A program made the position numbers and the translations under genes. A stretch of DNA of 6,520 nt from a bacterium (lineage in GTDB: Bacteria > UBA9089 > UBA9088 > JAGUXG01), in contig JASEHO010000088.1 of assembly GCA_030018505.1 (NCBI GenBank), positions 1-6,520 of the forward strand, in the 5' to 3' direction. The notes below the pieces were generated by a model that ran no database searches, was not told where the DNA came from, and saw only the letters and a program-made list of their open reading frames with translations. This document shows, one piece after another, positions 1 through 5,457 of this stretch. Within the stretch, counting starts at the first letter, position 1; each line of letters starts with the position of its first letter.

Positions 1-265
1 CAGAATACTTAAAAGAAACAAAAGGGATTGCTATACAACGTATCGTTAGCTAACAGATAAACATATAAATGGTATCCTTGCCTATTGTGACAAAAAGGTT
101 CCTCTTGGTTACATAGAAGGAACTAATCTTAAGGCAAAAAACATTATCCGTAAAGCATATGGCTATAGAGACAAAGAATATATGAAATTAAAAATCATTC
201 AAGGATGTTCTTCTATAGGAGTATTTAGACCCTATCCATACCTTGTGCACTATAATCCGGGATGA
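1..265 (+). pseudogene. Decayed 3' end of an ISL3-like transposase
   Basis: From base 50 to the TGA at 263-265 one frame reads as the C-terminal end of a DDE transposase resembling the ISL3 (IS204/IS1001/IS1096/IS1165) family. It contains HINGILAYC, then IEGTNLKAKNIIRKAYGYR followed by a YMKLKII segment. The family's final catalytic Glu normally sits in an xEGxN motif just before a RRAYGYR-like stretch, and the order here fits. The frame is broken upstream by TAG at 47-49, and the two other forward frames also hit stops near 10-60, so I see a frameshifted or mutated remnant rather than an active gene. The rest of the transposase lies outside the window. The family call rests on remembered motif patterns, not on a search; IS256-like or other DDE families are less likely alternatives. 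Confidence 0.6.
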
Positions 266-268
266 GCC
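257..268 (+). mobile_element. Possible right terminal inverted repeat of the ISL3-like element
   Basis: The 12 bases overlapping and just past the transposase stop codon read GGCTCATCCCGG on the minus strand. ISL3-type elements commonly begin with GG and have the transposase running close to one end, so this is the likely right boundary. The opposite end is outside the window, so neither the inverted repeat nor a target duplication can be confirmed. Confidence 0.25.
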
Positions 269-292
269 AATGGGGTAAAGTGTTACGACGAT

Positions 293-1084
293 TTATTGAG
301 CAATTCCAATCTTCTCGAGGATTCCAGATAAAAGCTCCATAGAGTAGTATTCTATCTCAATCTTGCCCTTGCTGAGGTTTCCTCTTATCTTCACCTGGGT
401 TCCTAATGCCTTTCTTGCTTTATCCTCAAGGGCAAGAAGCTCATAGTCTTTTTTCTGTGTTTCACGTGAAACATTTTCTGCTTCTCTCACAGACAATCTT
501 TTCTTTATAATCTCATTGGCAAGTCTCTCTCTCGTCTCTAAAGCAGGAGTTGAAAGGATTGCCCTGGCATGACCTGCTGTAAGTTCGCCCCTTATTATCT
601 TCTCTTTAATCTTTTGGGGAAGACCCAGTAGCCTTAATAGGTTGGCTACAGATGCCCTGTTCTTTCCAATCTTTTCTGCTATCTCTTCTTGGGTTAAGCC
701 AAACTCATCCTGTAGCCTTTTATAGACCTCTGCCTCCTCTATAGGATTAAGGTTCTTCCTCTGGATATTTTCAATAAGGGCTATTTCTAATTGTTCAGCC
801 TTTTGGACATCCTTTATAATGGCAGGAATCTTAACCAGACCAGCTTTCTTTGCTGAAAGAAATCGCCTCTGTCCGGCAATTACTTCATACTGCTCGCCTT
901 TTGGAACGACAATAATTGGCTGGAGTATGCCTTTTTCTTTGATAGAGGCAATAAGCTCATCGTCTTCTAAGAGCTCTTTTCTTATCTTTGCGTCTCCTAT
1001 GCTAATTTTTTCTATCTCAATCTCAAACAGACTCTTTTCTTCTTGGTCAATCAATGCAGACAATCCCTTTCCAAGCCTTTCCAT
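293..1084 (-). CDS. parB: ParB/Spo0J chromosome-partitioning protein, CTP-dependent parS-binding clamp
   Basis: ParB binds the centromere-like site parS, loads as a CTP-switched sliding clamp and works with ParA and SMC in chromosome segregation. The 263 residues show the whole family order: N-terminal LGKGLSALI (4-12, the usual ParA-contacting end), the CTP-binding fold with IAGQRR (69-74) and ENIQR (105-109), a helix-turn-helix around 130-152 (LTQEEIAEKIG then RASVANLLRLL), and a C-terminal dimerisation segment (GKIEIEYYS, 240-248). Two points are odd. The usual GERR is GQRR here, changing the acidic residue linked to CTP hydrolysis. No parA lies upstream; instead there are 266 bp of repeat DNA. 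The gene contains a perfect parS site. The ATG at 1084 has no Shine-Dalgarno sequence but has a well-placed promoter just upstream, suggesting a leaderless message. Confidence 0.95.
   Translation of the reverse strand: MERLGKGLSALIDQEEKSLFEIEIEKISIGDAKIRKELLEDDELIASIKEKGILQPIIVVPKGEQYEVIAGQRRFLSAKKAGLVKIPAIIKDVQKAEQLEIALIENIQRKNLNPIEEAEVYKRLQDEFGLTQEEIAEKIGKNRASVANLLRLLGLPQKIKEKIIRGELTAGHARAILSTPALETRERLANEIIKKRLSVREAENVSRETQKKDYELLALEDKARKALGTQVKIRGNLSKGKIEIEYYSMELLSGILEKIGIAQ
458..473. other. parS: parS centromere site embedded in parB
   Basis: TGTTTCACGTGAAACA is a perfect 16-bp palindrome and an exact match to the bacterial parS consensus TGTTNCACGTGAAACA. It encodes NVSRET within ParB (residues 204-209). 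A parS inside the ParB gene is also known in Bacillus subtilis spo0J, where the same protein stretch reads NVPRET. ParB would bind here, nucleate spreading, and may influence its own gene. Confidence 0.95.
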
Positions 1085-1091
1085 AGCCTAT

Positions 1092-1121
1092 ATTCTATAA
1101 TTCCTATTGTCTAATAGTCAA
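1092..1121 (-). promoter_or_regulatory. Candidate sigma70-type promoter for parB, leaderless
   Basis: On the minus strand TTGACT (1116-1121, 5/6 to consensus) is followed after 18 bp by TAGAAT (1092-1097, 5/6). Only 7 nt separate the -10 box from the ATG at 1084, so transcription would start at or beside the A of the start codon. No ribosome binding site is visible, consistent with a leaderless mRNA. The prediction is by eye. Confidence 0.45.
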
Positions 1122-1128
1122 GAGGTAA

Positions 1129-1350
1129 AAATTTCGTAACTATTTAGCCAGGTGAAGTAACAATCAGGTAAAAAGGGAATTCATTGCAAAATTATCAATG
1201 AGCAATTAGCAATTAACATTTGAAAAAGAGGAATAATTTTAAGATGCTAATTGCTAATTTTACATTTTACATTGAACTTTACCTATTTGAAGTAACACCA
1301 GTACACTGGTGCTCTGGTGCTCCTTTTTCCTTCGTTACACCAAATTTCGT
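1129..1350 (+). repeat. MITE-like intergenic repeat, copy A
   Basis: This stretch fills most of the parB-pabB gap and holds no gene. Its core (1176-1283, 108 bp) recurs in inverted orientation at 2974-3081 with four differences, all transitions. The core is built of consecutive 7-mers in one phase: six of the type ATTAGCA (1184-1225), a central AAGAGGA (1226-1232), then seven of roughly complementary type such as CTAATTG (1233-1281). It can therefore fold back imperfectly. The 9-bp sequence AAATTTCGT occurs on both sides (1129-1137 and 1342-1350), resembling a target-site duplication. GTAAC begins near the left end (1136-1140), with GTTAC (1334-1338) near the right. The right direct repeat abuts the pabB stop codon. 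No transposase is encoded; mobility is inferred. Confidence 0.8.
1296..1311. repeat. Small perfect hairpin beside copy A
   Basis: CACCAG and CTGGTG form a 6-bp GC-containing stem around the loop TACA. On the minus strand, just 5' of it, the 8-mers GCACCAGA and GCACCAGT stand in tandem. It lies 40 bp past the pabB stop, but there is no T-run after it on that strand, so it is recorded only as a structure. Confidence 0.5.
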
Positions 1351-2664
1351 TTAGAAGCTCTGAACTAATGCCTCTGCTTTATGTAATGTCTCATAATACT
1401 CTAATATAGGCTCGCTGTCAGCAACTATGCCACCACCTGCCTGAATATAGGCGACACCGTCCTTGATGACAAATGTCCTGATGATGATATTCAAATCCAT
1501 TGTGCCATCAAAGCCTATGTATCCGATTGAGCCTGTATAGGGACCCCTCTTTGTTGGCTCAAGTTCATTGATTATCTCCATACACCTGACCTTTGGCACA
1601 CCAGTAATTGTTCCACCAGGGAATGTGGCTAAAATGCAGTCAATGAAGTCAATCCCTGATTTTAGCTCTCCAGAGATGTTTGAGACAATGTGCATCACAT
1701 GGGAGTATCTCTCTATTGCCATCAGTTCATCAACCTTGACAGTGCCATACCTACAGACCCTTCCCAGGTCGTTCCTCTCAAGGTCAACCAGCATAATATG
1801 CTCTGCCCTCTCCTTCTGGCTCAAGATAAGCTCTGAGGCAAGTTTTTCATCTTCTGCTTTTATCTTGCTCCTTGGTCTTGTGCCAGCAATCGGTCTTGTC
1901 TCAATCAAGCCATCTTTAACCCTGACTAACCTCTCCGGGGATGAGGAGGCAATGGAAAAGCCATCAAGCTCAAAGTATGCAGAAAATGGCGATGGGTTAA
2001 TGGCAATAAGCCTTTGGTAGAGTATCCATGGGTCTATCTCTATCCTTGCAGAAAGTCTTTGGGATAGGTTTGCCTGGTAGATGTCGCCTGCTTTGATATA
2101 CTTCTTTGCCCTCTCTACCATTTTGATATACCCTTCTTTGGTAAAGTTAGAATCTATTTGAGGTCTGAGGTCTGATGTCTGATCTCTGATGTCTGAGGTC
2201 TGATGTCTGATGTCTGATATCTTCTTCTCAACCTCCTCTTTCTTGGGTGAAAGTATATTTAGGCTCTGGAGTTTATGGTCAAATACGATAAGGCTCTTTG
2301 GAAAGATGAGGTAAAGGTCAGGAAGATCTAAGCCATCTTTCTTTTTCTTTGGTAAATCCTCAATAAACCAGGCCAGCTCATAACCAAAATAACCGAATCC
2401 ACCATTAAAATGAGGATGAGCCTTTGCTTCTTTCAGGATGCCTTTAAGCAGATGAAATGGATTCCCTCTTAAGGTTATCTCTCCTTTCTCAGAGCAGACA
2501 ATCATTCTATCTTCCTTTGCCTTTACTACCAAGAATGGATCAAAGCCAATAAAGGAGTGTCTGGCAATATTCTCCTTGCCCTTTACGCTTTCAAGAAGAA
2601 AGGAGTTTTCCGATCTGATGCTGATATACGCAGAAGATGGGGTTATTTTATCTTCTCTCCTCAT
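1351..2664 (-). CDS. pabB: Aminodeoxychorismate synthase component I (PabB-like; TrpE is the alternative)
   Basis: This chorismate-binding enzyme would aminate chorismate to 4-amino-4-deoxychorismate for folate, normally with a glutaminase (PabA/TrpG) that is not in this window. The N-terminal domain has SFLLESVKGKENIARHSFIG (21-40). The catalytic domain has GDIYQANLSQR (193-203), SSPER (241-245), PIAGTRPR (258-265), DLERNDLGRV (294-303), YSHVMH (320-325) and FPGGTITGVPKVR (348-360). QANLSQR and GGTITG favour PabB over TrpE. However, residue 260 is Ala, as in TrpE, where E. coli PabB has its catalytic Lys. A 21-residue low-complexity insert (about 148-169) sits in the interdomain linker. The ATG follows an in-frame TGA directly, overlaps porD by 17 nt and has no good Shine-Dalgarno, so coupled translation is likely. 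Confidence 0.88.
   Translation of the reverse strand: MRREDKITPSSAYISIRSENSFLLESVKGKENIARHSFIGFDPFLVVKAKEDRMIVCSEKGEITLRGNPFHLLKGILKEAKAHPHFNGGFGYFGYELAWFIEDLPKKKKDGLDLPDLYLIFPKSLIVFDHKLQSLNILSPKKEEVEKKISDIRHQTSDIRDQTSDLRPQIDSNFTKEGYIKMVERAKKYIKAGDIYQANLSQRLSARIEIDPWILYQRLIAINPSPFSAYFELDGFSIASSSPERLVRVKDGLIETRPIAGTRPRSKIKAEDEKLASELILSQKERAEHIMLVDLERNDLGRVCRYGTVKVDELMAIERYSHVMHIVSNISGELKSGIDFIDCILATFPGGTITGVPKVRCMEIINELEPTKRGPYTGSIGYIGFDGTMDLNIIIRTFVIKDGVAYIQAGGGIVADSEPILEYYETLHKAEALVQSF
2159..2221 (-). repeat. Nine tandem heptanucleotides inserted in frame in pabB
   Basis: Nine consecutive 7-mers on the plus strand, TGAGGTC, TGATGTC or close variants, total 63 bp. Because 63 is a multiple of three the pabB frame survives. 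The encoded 7-residue repeat reads roughly SDIRHQT / SDIRDQT / SDLRPQ. It falls between the N-terminal domain and the catalytic domain of PabB, where an insertion would be tolerated. Confidence 0.95.
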
Positions 2665-2929
2665 TCATCTTTATGGCAGAGACCTTTGGAGGACAGACCC
2701 TGGCGCATATCCCGCACCCTTTACAATAGTCAAGGTTTATACCCATAACCTTCTGGTTTTCTATTTTGATGGATGAATCAGGGCAGTATATCCAGCAGCT
2801 TAAGCAGCTCGTGCATTTGTCCTTATCCCAGATAGGTCTTCTGCTTCTCCAACTGCCTGTTTTATATTTAGCGGCACTGCCTGGCTCAATAATTAAGCCT
2901 GCTTCAGGAAGTTCATGCCATTTTTCCAT
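2648..2929 (-). CDS. porD: Pyruvate:ferredoxin oxidoreductase delta subunit, 2[4Fe-4S] ferredoxin type
   Basis: PorD is the small ferredoxin-like subunit that carries electrons from the thiamine-diphosphate core of 2-oxoacid:ferredoxin oxidoreductases. The 93 residues have the hallmarks: WHELPEAG (4-11), PGSAAKYKTGSWRSRRPIWD (16-35), and two cluster motifs CxxCxxCxxxCP with Cys 39/42/45/49 and Cys 69/72/75/79. The phrases CWIYCPD and LDYCKGCGICA are typical of PorD/VorD rather than free ferredoxins. It starts with ATG at 2929 behind a strong AGGAGGT. The catalytic alpha, beta and gamma subunits are not adjacent: upstream lies repeat copy B, and downstream pabB overlaps by 17 nt. The substrate (pyruvate or another 2-oxoacid) cannot be fixed from this subunit alone. 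Confidence 0.92.
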   Translation of the reverse strand: MEKWHELPEAGLIIEPGSAAKYKTGSWRSRRPIWDKDKCTSCLSCWIYCPDSSIKIENQKVMGINLDYCKGCGICARVCPPKVSAIKMNEERR

Positions 2930-2933
2930 TCTT

Positions 2934-2940
2934 ACCTCCT
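2934..2940 (-). promoter_or_regulatory. Strong Shine-Dalgarno sequence of porD
   Basis: AGGAGGT on the minus strand lies 4 nt before the ATG at 2929. It is the only textbook ribosome binding site in the window and fixes the porD start. Repeat copy B abuts it: the left direct repeat (2938-2945) overlaps the site by three bases. Confidence 0.9.
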
Positions 2941-3117
2941 AATTTAGTAACACTTGAATCATTTGAAGTAACGGGTAAAATTCAATGTAAAATGCAAAAT
3001 TAGCAATTAGCATCTTAAAATTGTTCCTCTTCTTCAAATGTTAATTGCTAATTGCTCATTGATAATTTTGCAATGAATTCCATTTTTCTTCACTTTCGGT
3101 AAATAGTTACCTAATTT
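2938..3117 (-). repeat. MITE-like intergenic repeat, copy B (inverted relative to copy A)
   Basis: This fills the porD-purA gap. Its core (2974-3081) is the reverse complement of copy A with 104 of 108 positions equal. The 8-mer CCTAATTT flanks it on both sides (2938-2945 and 3110-3117), directly outside or overlapping GTAAC (2947-2951) and GTTAC (3106-3110), as expected for an inserted element with short inverted ends. The left end touches the porD ribosome binding site, so any porD promoter must lie within the element or come from purA read-through. I see no gene in it. Confidence 0.8.
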
Positions 3118-3131
3118 TTAGTTTTTCACTT
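3112..3131 (-). repeat. 20-bp repeat overlapping the purA stop codon
   Basis: TAATTTTTAGTTTTTCACTT (plus-strand reading) is identical to 6395-6414. On the purA strand it reads as 7-mers starting AAGTGAA, and the TGA stop of purA is part of it. Related A-rich 7-mers also end pyrD. Confidence 0.75.
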
Positions 3132-4364
3132 GTTTAGTGTCTGGTCTCTCCTTGGACCAACAGAGACAAGACCAATCTTTACCCCTAACATTTTTTCTAT
3201 GGCAGAAAGATAGCTCTTTGCCTCTTCTGGGAGTTCTGAATAGTCTTTGATGTTGCTTATATCTCTGCACCAGCCAGGAAATTCTATAATTATGGGTTCA
3301 ACCTCACTCCAATCGGAAATCCATGGCTGAAATTCACAAGGTTTGCCGTTTATCCTATATTCTGTGCAGACCTTTATCTTGGGAAGGTCAGAAAGAACAT
3401 CTAACTTTGTAATGACCAATGAGTTTATCCCATTTACCTCAATAGCATATCGTATAGCGACCAGATCAAGCCAACCGCATCTCCTGGGCCTTCCAGTTGT
3501 CGCGCCGTACTCCCTTCCCTTCATTCTGAGGTATTCACCCTCTTGTTCTTTCAGCTCTGTGGGAAATGGGCCCTCTCCAACCCTTGTGGCATAAGCCTTC
3601 ATCACCCCCATTATCTTGGAGATCTTATTGGCAGAGATTCCTGTTCCAATAGAGATTCCACCCACAGTTGTATGAGAAGAGGTGACATAAGGGTATGTTC
3701 CAAACCCAATATCTAATAGCGTTCCCTGTGCCCCTTCAAAGAGGATTGGCTCTGAATTGGCAATAGCTTTGTTCAAGATAGATCTTGTATCAGCAAGGTA
3801 TGGCTTTACCCTCTCAAAAAGGGAGAGATACTCTATTATAATCTCATCAGAGTCAAACCTTCCCTTTAGAATAGGCTCCTTCTGCAAAAGGTTTAGCTTA
3901 ATCTTTTGGGCAAAGACCTTTTCATTTAACAGGTCTGCCATTCGTATCCCGCATCTTCCAACCCTATCAATGTATGTAGGACCAATCCCTCTCATAGTTG
4001 TGCCTATTTTCTGGCTCTCTTCATAGGCAGAGTCAATGAATATATGATACGGCATAATCAGATGACAGCCAAGGCTTACATAAAGGTTTGGGGTTATTCC
4101 TTTTGTCTCTAAAAGGTCTATCTCTTTTAATAATTCCTTTGGATTGATAACCACACCCTCAGAGATAACCCCTATCTTTTTAGGATGCAGAACCCCTGAA
4201 GGAAGGAGATGGAAGACAAACTCAAATCCATCTACATCTACAGTATGGCCAGCGTTATTCCCTCCTTGATAGCGGACAATGTAATTATAATCCTTAGCAA
4301 GGAGGTCAACAATCTTTCCCTTTCCCTCATCACCCCACTGAAGACCAATGATAGCAAGATTCAT
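3126..4364 (-). CDS. purA: Adenylosuccinate synthetase
   Basis: PurA joins IMP and aspartate, using GTP, to form adenylosuccinate, the first committed step to AMP. The 412 residues carry the family motifs: GLQWGDEGKGK (7-17) with the catalytic Asp at 12 and the phosphate-binding loop, NNAGHTV (36-42) with the catalytic His at 40, GIGPTYIDRVGR (126-137), FEGAQG (209-214), GVMKAYATRVGEGPFPTEL (253-271), GATTGRPRRCGW (287-298), TKLDVLSDL (319-327, guanine recognition by the KLD motif) and SVGPRRDQTL (401-410). It is slightly shorter than the about 430 residues of E. coli PurA. The ATG at 4364 is the natural N-terminus, since the core motif begins at residue 3. It is divergent from the membrane-protein gene. 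Its stop codon lies within a 20-bp repeat shared with the region after pyrD. Confidence 0.98.
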   Translation of the reverse strand: MNLAIIGLQWGDEGKGKIVDLLAKDYNYIVRYQGGNNAGHTVDVDGFEFVFHLLPSGVLHPKKIGVISEGVVINPKELLKEIDLLETKGITPNLYVSLGCHLIMPYHIFIDSAYEESQKIGTTMRGIGPTYIDRVGRCGIRMADLLNEKVFAQKIKLNLLQKEPILKGRFDSDEIIIEYLSLFERVKPYLADTRSILNKAIANSEPILFEGAQGTLLDIGFGTYPYVTSSHTTVGGISIGTGISANKISKIMGVMKAYATRVGEGPFPTELKEQEGEYLRMKGREYGATTGRPRRCGWLDLVAIRYAIEVNGINSLVITKLDVLSDLPKIKVCTEYRINGKPCEFQPWISDWSEVEPIIIEFPGWCRDISNIKDYSELPEEAKSYLSAIEKMLGVKIGLVSVGPRRDQTLNK

Positions 4365-4369
4365 AACTC

Positions 4370-4384
4370 TCTGTAGTTTACAGA
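4370..4384. promoter_or_regulatory. 15-bp palindrome over the purA -10 region
   Basis: TCTGTAGTTTACAGA has 6-bp perfect arms around GTT. It covers the proposed purA -10 box and start site, a position where a repressor could act. It may also be a chance feature; no second copy is seen in the window. Confidence 0.3.
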
Positions 4385-4404
4385 AGTTGCTCTCTAAAAG
4401 TCAA
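4377..4404 (-). promoter_or_regulatory. Candidate promoter for purA, very short leader
   Basis: On the minus strand TTGACT (4399-4404, 5/6) is followed after 16 bp by TGTAAA (4377-4382, 4/6). Twelve nt separate the -10 box from the ATG at 4364, so the leader would be only about 5 nt. AGAGAG before the ATG could be a weak ribosome binding site if the true start of transcription lies further upstream. Confidence 0.35.
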
Positions 4405-4435
4405 TTATTTTTCCAGCAATTAAACAAGAAAAACT

Positions 4436-4465
4436 TTGCCAATAATAAAAGTAGTTTGATATACT
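4436..4465 (+). promoter_or_regulatory. Candidate promoter for the membrane protein-pyrD pair, leaderless
   Basis: TTGCCA (4436-4441, 5/6) and TATACT (4460-4465, 5/6) are spaced by 18 bp. The ATG at 4474 begins 8 nt after the -10 box, so transcription would start within a base or two of it. No Shine-Dalgarno sequence is present. The promoter supports the start at 4474. Confidence 0.45.
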
Positions 4466-4473
4466 CTTTAGAG

Positions 4474-5457
4474 ATGAAGAAGGTTATCTTTTCTATAGCC
4501 ATAAGCGTCATCTTCCTTTATCTTGCTCTCAGGAATGTCCACTGGTTAGAGGTAAAAGAATCGCTTTTTGGGGCAAACTACCTCTGGATGATACCAGCAA
4601 TCTTTTTTATCGCTATCTCCTTTATTCCTCGTGCCATAAGATGGCAGTATCTTTTAGAGCAAGAAAAGAGAATATCCGTCAAAAGCCTATTCTCTGTGAT
4701 TATGGTAGGATTTATGATGAATAATGTTGTGCCAGCAAGGATTGGAGATCTGGCAAGAGCATTTCTCTTGGGAAAGAAAGAGGGTATCTCTCGCTCACTC
4801 TCCTTTGGGACAATAGTCTTAGAGCGAATATTTGATGGAATTGCCTTGGTAATTCTCTTTGGTATAGGTCTTTTTTTCTTTCCTATGCCTTCTTGGGCAA
4901 AGGGGTTTGTAATTATAGGTTTAACTATCTTTGGAATAAGTATTCTTTCTCTTATGCTCTTAAAGGCAAAAAGGGAGGCTGCTGTCAGTCTTCTTACGAG
5001 GCTAATAGGTATCTTCAGCAAAAAAATTTCAGAGAGGATGGGCTATATTCTTCATAAATTTATTGGAGGGCTGGAGAGCCTTGGAAAGCCAGACCATATA
5101 TTTTTAATACTTTTCTGGTCCCTTGTCTCCTGGCTACTCTTTGGTCTTGAGTTTCATCTTCTCTTTTTCTCCTTTGGCATCTCTAATCTTCCATTTTATG
5201 CTCCATACTTTGTGATGGCTATTGTTAGTCTGGGAACCCTTATCCCATCAGCCCCTGGTTATATTGGTGTCTTTCAAGCCTTTTGTATTGCAGGCCTGGC
5301 TTGTTTTGGGATAGAGAAGAACCTGGCTTTGAGTTACTCTGTAGCTGTGCATATAGCCCAATATATCCCGGTTACAAGCCTTGGATTGTTCTTTTTGGCA
5401 AAGGAGGGCATATCCCTTTCTTCTTTAGTTAAGCAGAAGAATGAAACCAAAGATTGA
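4474..5457 (+). CDS. Flippase-like integral membrane protein (LPG_synthase_TM / UPF0104 family)
   Basis: This 327-residue polytopic membrane protein has the signature of the lysylphosphatidylglycerol synthase transmembrane-region family (YbhN/AglD type): RAIRW (53-57), NNVVPARIGDLARAFLLG (83-100), LERIFDG (116-122) and IPSAPGYIGVFQ (257-268). Hydrophobic segments lie near 4-20, 37-52, 72-86, 122-138, 144-163, 208-232, 243-258, 264-279 and 288-308, so about eight membrane spans. Such proteins are thought to move or modify lipid-linked substrates; the actual substrate is unknown, and no soluble aminoacyl-transferase domain follows, so it is not a full MprF. An open frame extends upstream to 4348, but those 42 residues overlap purA and are not hydrophobic like the family start, so I chose MKKVIFSIAIS at 4474. 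It overlaps pyrD by 17 nt. Confidence 0.9.
   Translation: MKKVIFSIAISVIFLYLALRNVHWLEVKESLFGANYLWMIPAIFFIAISFIPRAIRWQYLLEQEKRISVKSLFSVIMVGFMMNNVVPARIGDLARAFLLGKKEGISRSLSFGTIVLERIFDGIALVILFGIGLFFFPMPSWAKGFVIIGLTIFGISILSLMLLKAKREAAVSLLTRLIGIFSKKISERMGYILHKFIGGLESLGKPDHIFLILFWSLVSWLLFGLEFHLLFFSFGISNLPFYAPYFVMAIVSLGTLIPSAPGYIGVFQAFCIAGLACFGIEKNLALSYSVAVHIAQYIPVTSLGLFFLAKEGISLSSLVKQKNETKD

Noticed and set aside
1296..1330. Hairpin and T5 run as a rho-independent terminator
   Set aside because: The T-run follows the hairpin only on the plus strand, after a 12-nt gap, and no plus-strand gene ends there. On the pabB strand no T-run follows.
1085..1350. Small gene or structured RNA in the parB-pabB gap
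   Set aside because: No start with a ribosome binding site and no tRNA or riboswitch-like conserved core is visible. The content is explained by the promoter and repeat copy A.
1568..2020. Plus-strand reading frame of 150 codons inside pabB
   Set aside because: It is antisense to strongly conserved chorismate-enzyme motifs and resembles no known protein. The other antisense frames in purA, parB, pyrD and the membrane-protein gene were rejected on the same grounds.
2159..2221. CRISPR-like array
   Set aside because: The units are 7 bp, contiguous, without spacers, and lie inside a coding gene.
1284..2973. Composite transposon carrying porD-pabB between inverted repeats
   Set aside because: Each copy has its own different flanking direct repeat, which fits two independent insertions better than one mobile unit, and no transposase is associated.
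4348..4473. Upstream extension of the membrane-protein reading frame by 42 residues
   Set aside because: It overlaps the start of purA, crosses both divergent promoter candidates, and the added residues do not look like the family's N-terminus. MKKVIFSIAIS at 4474 does.
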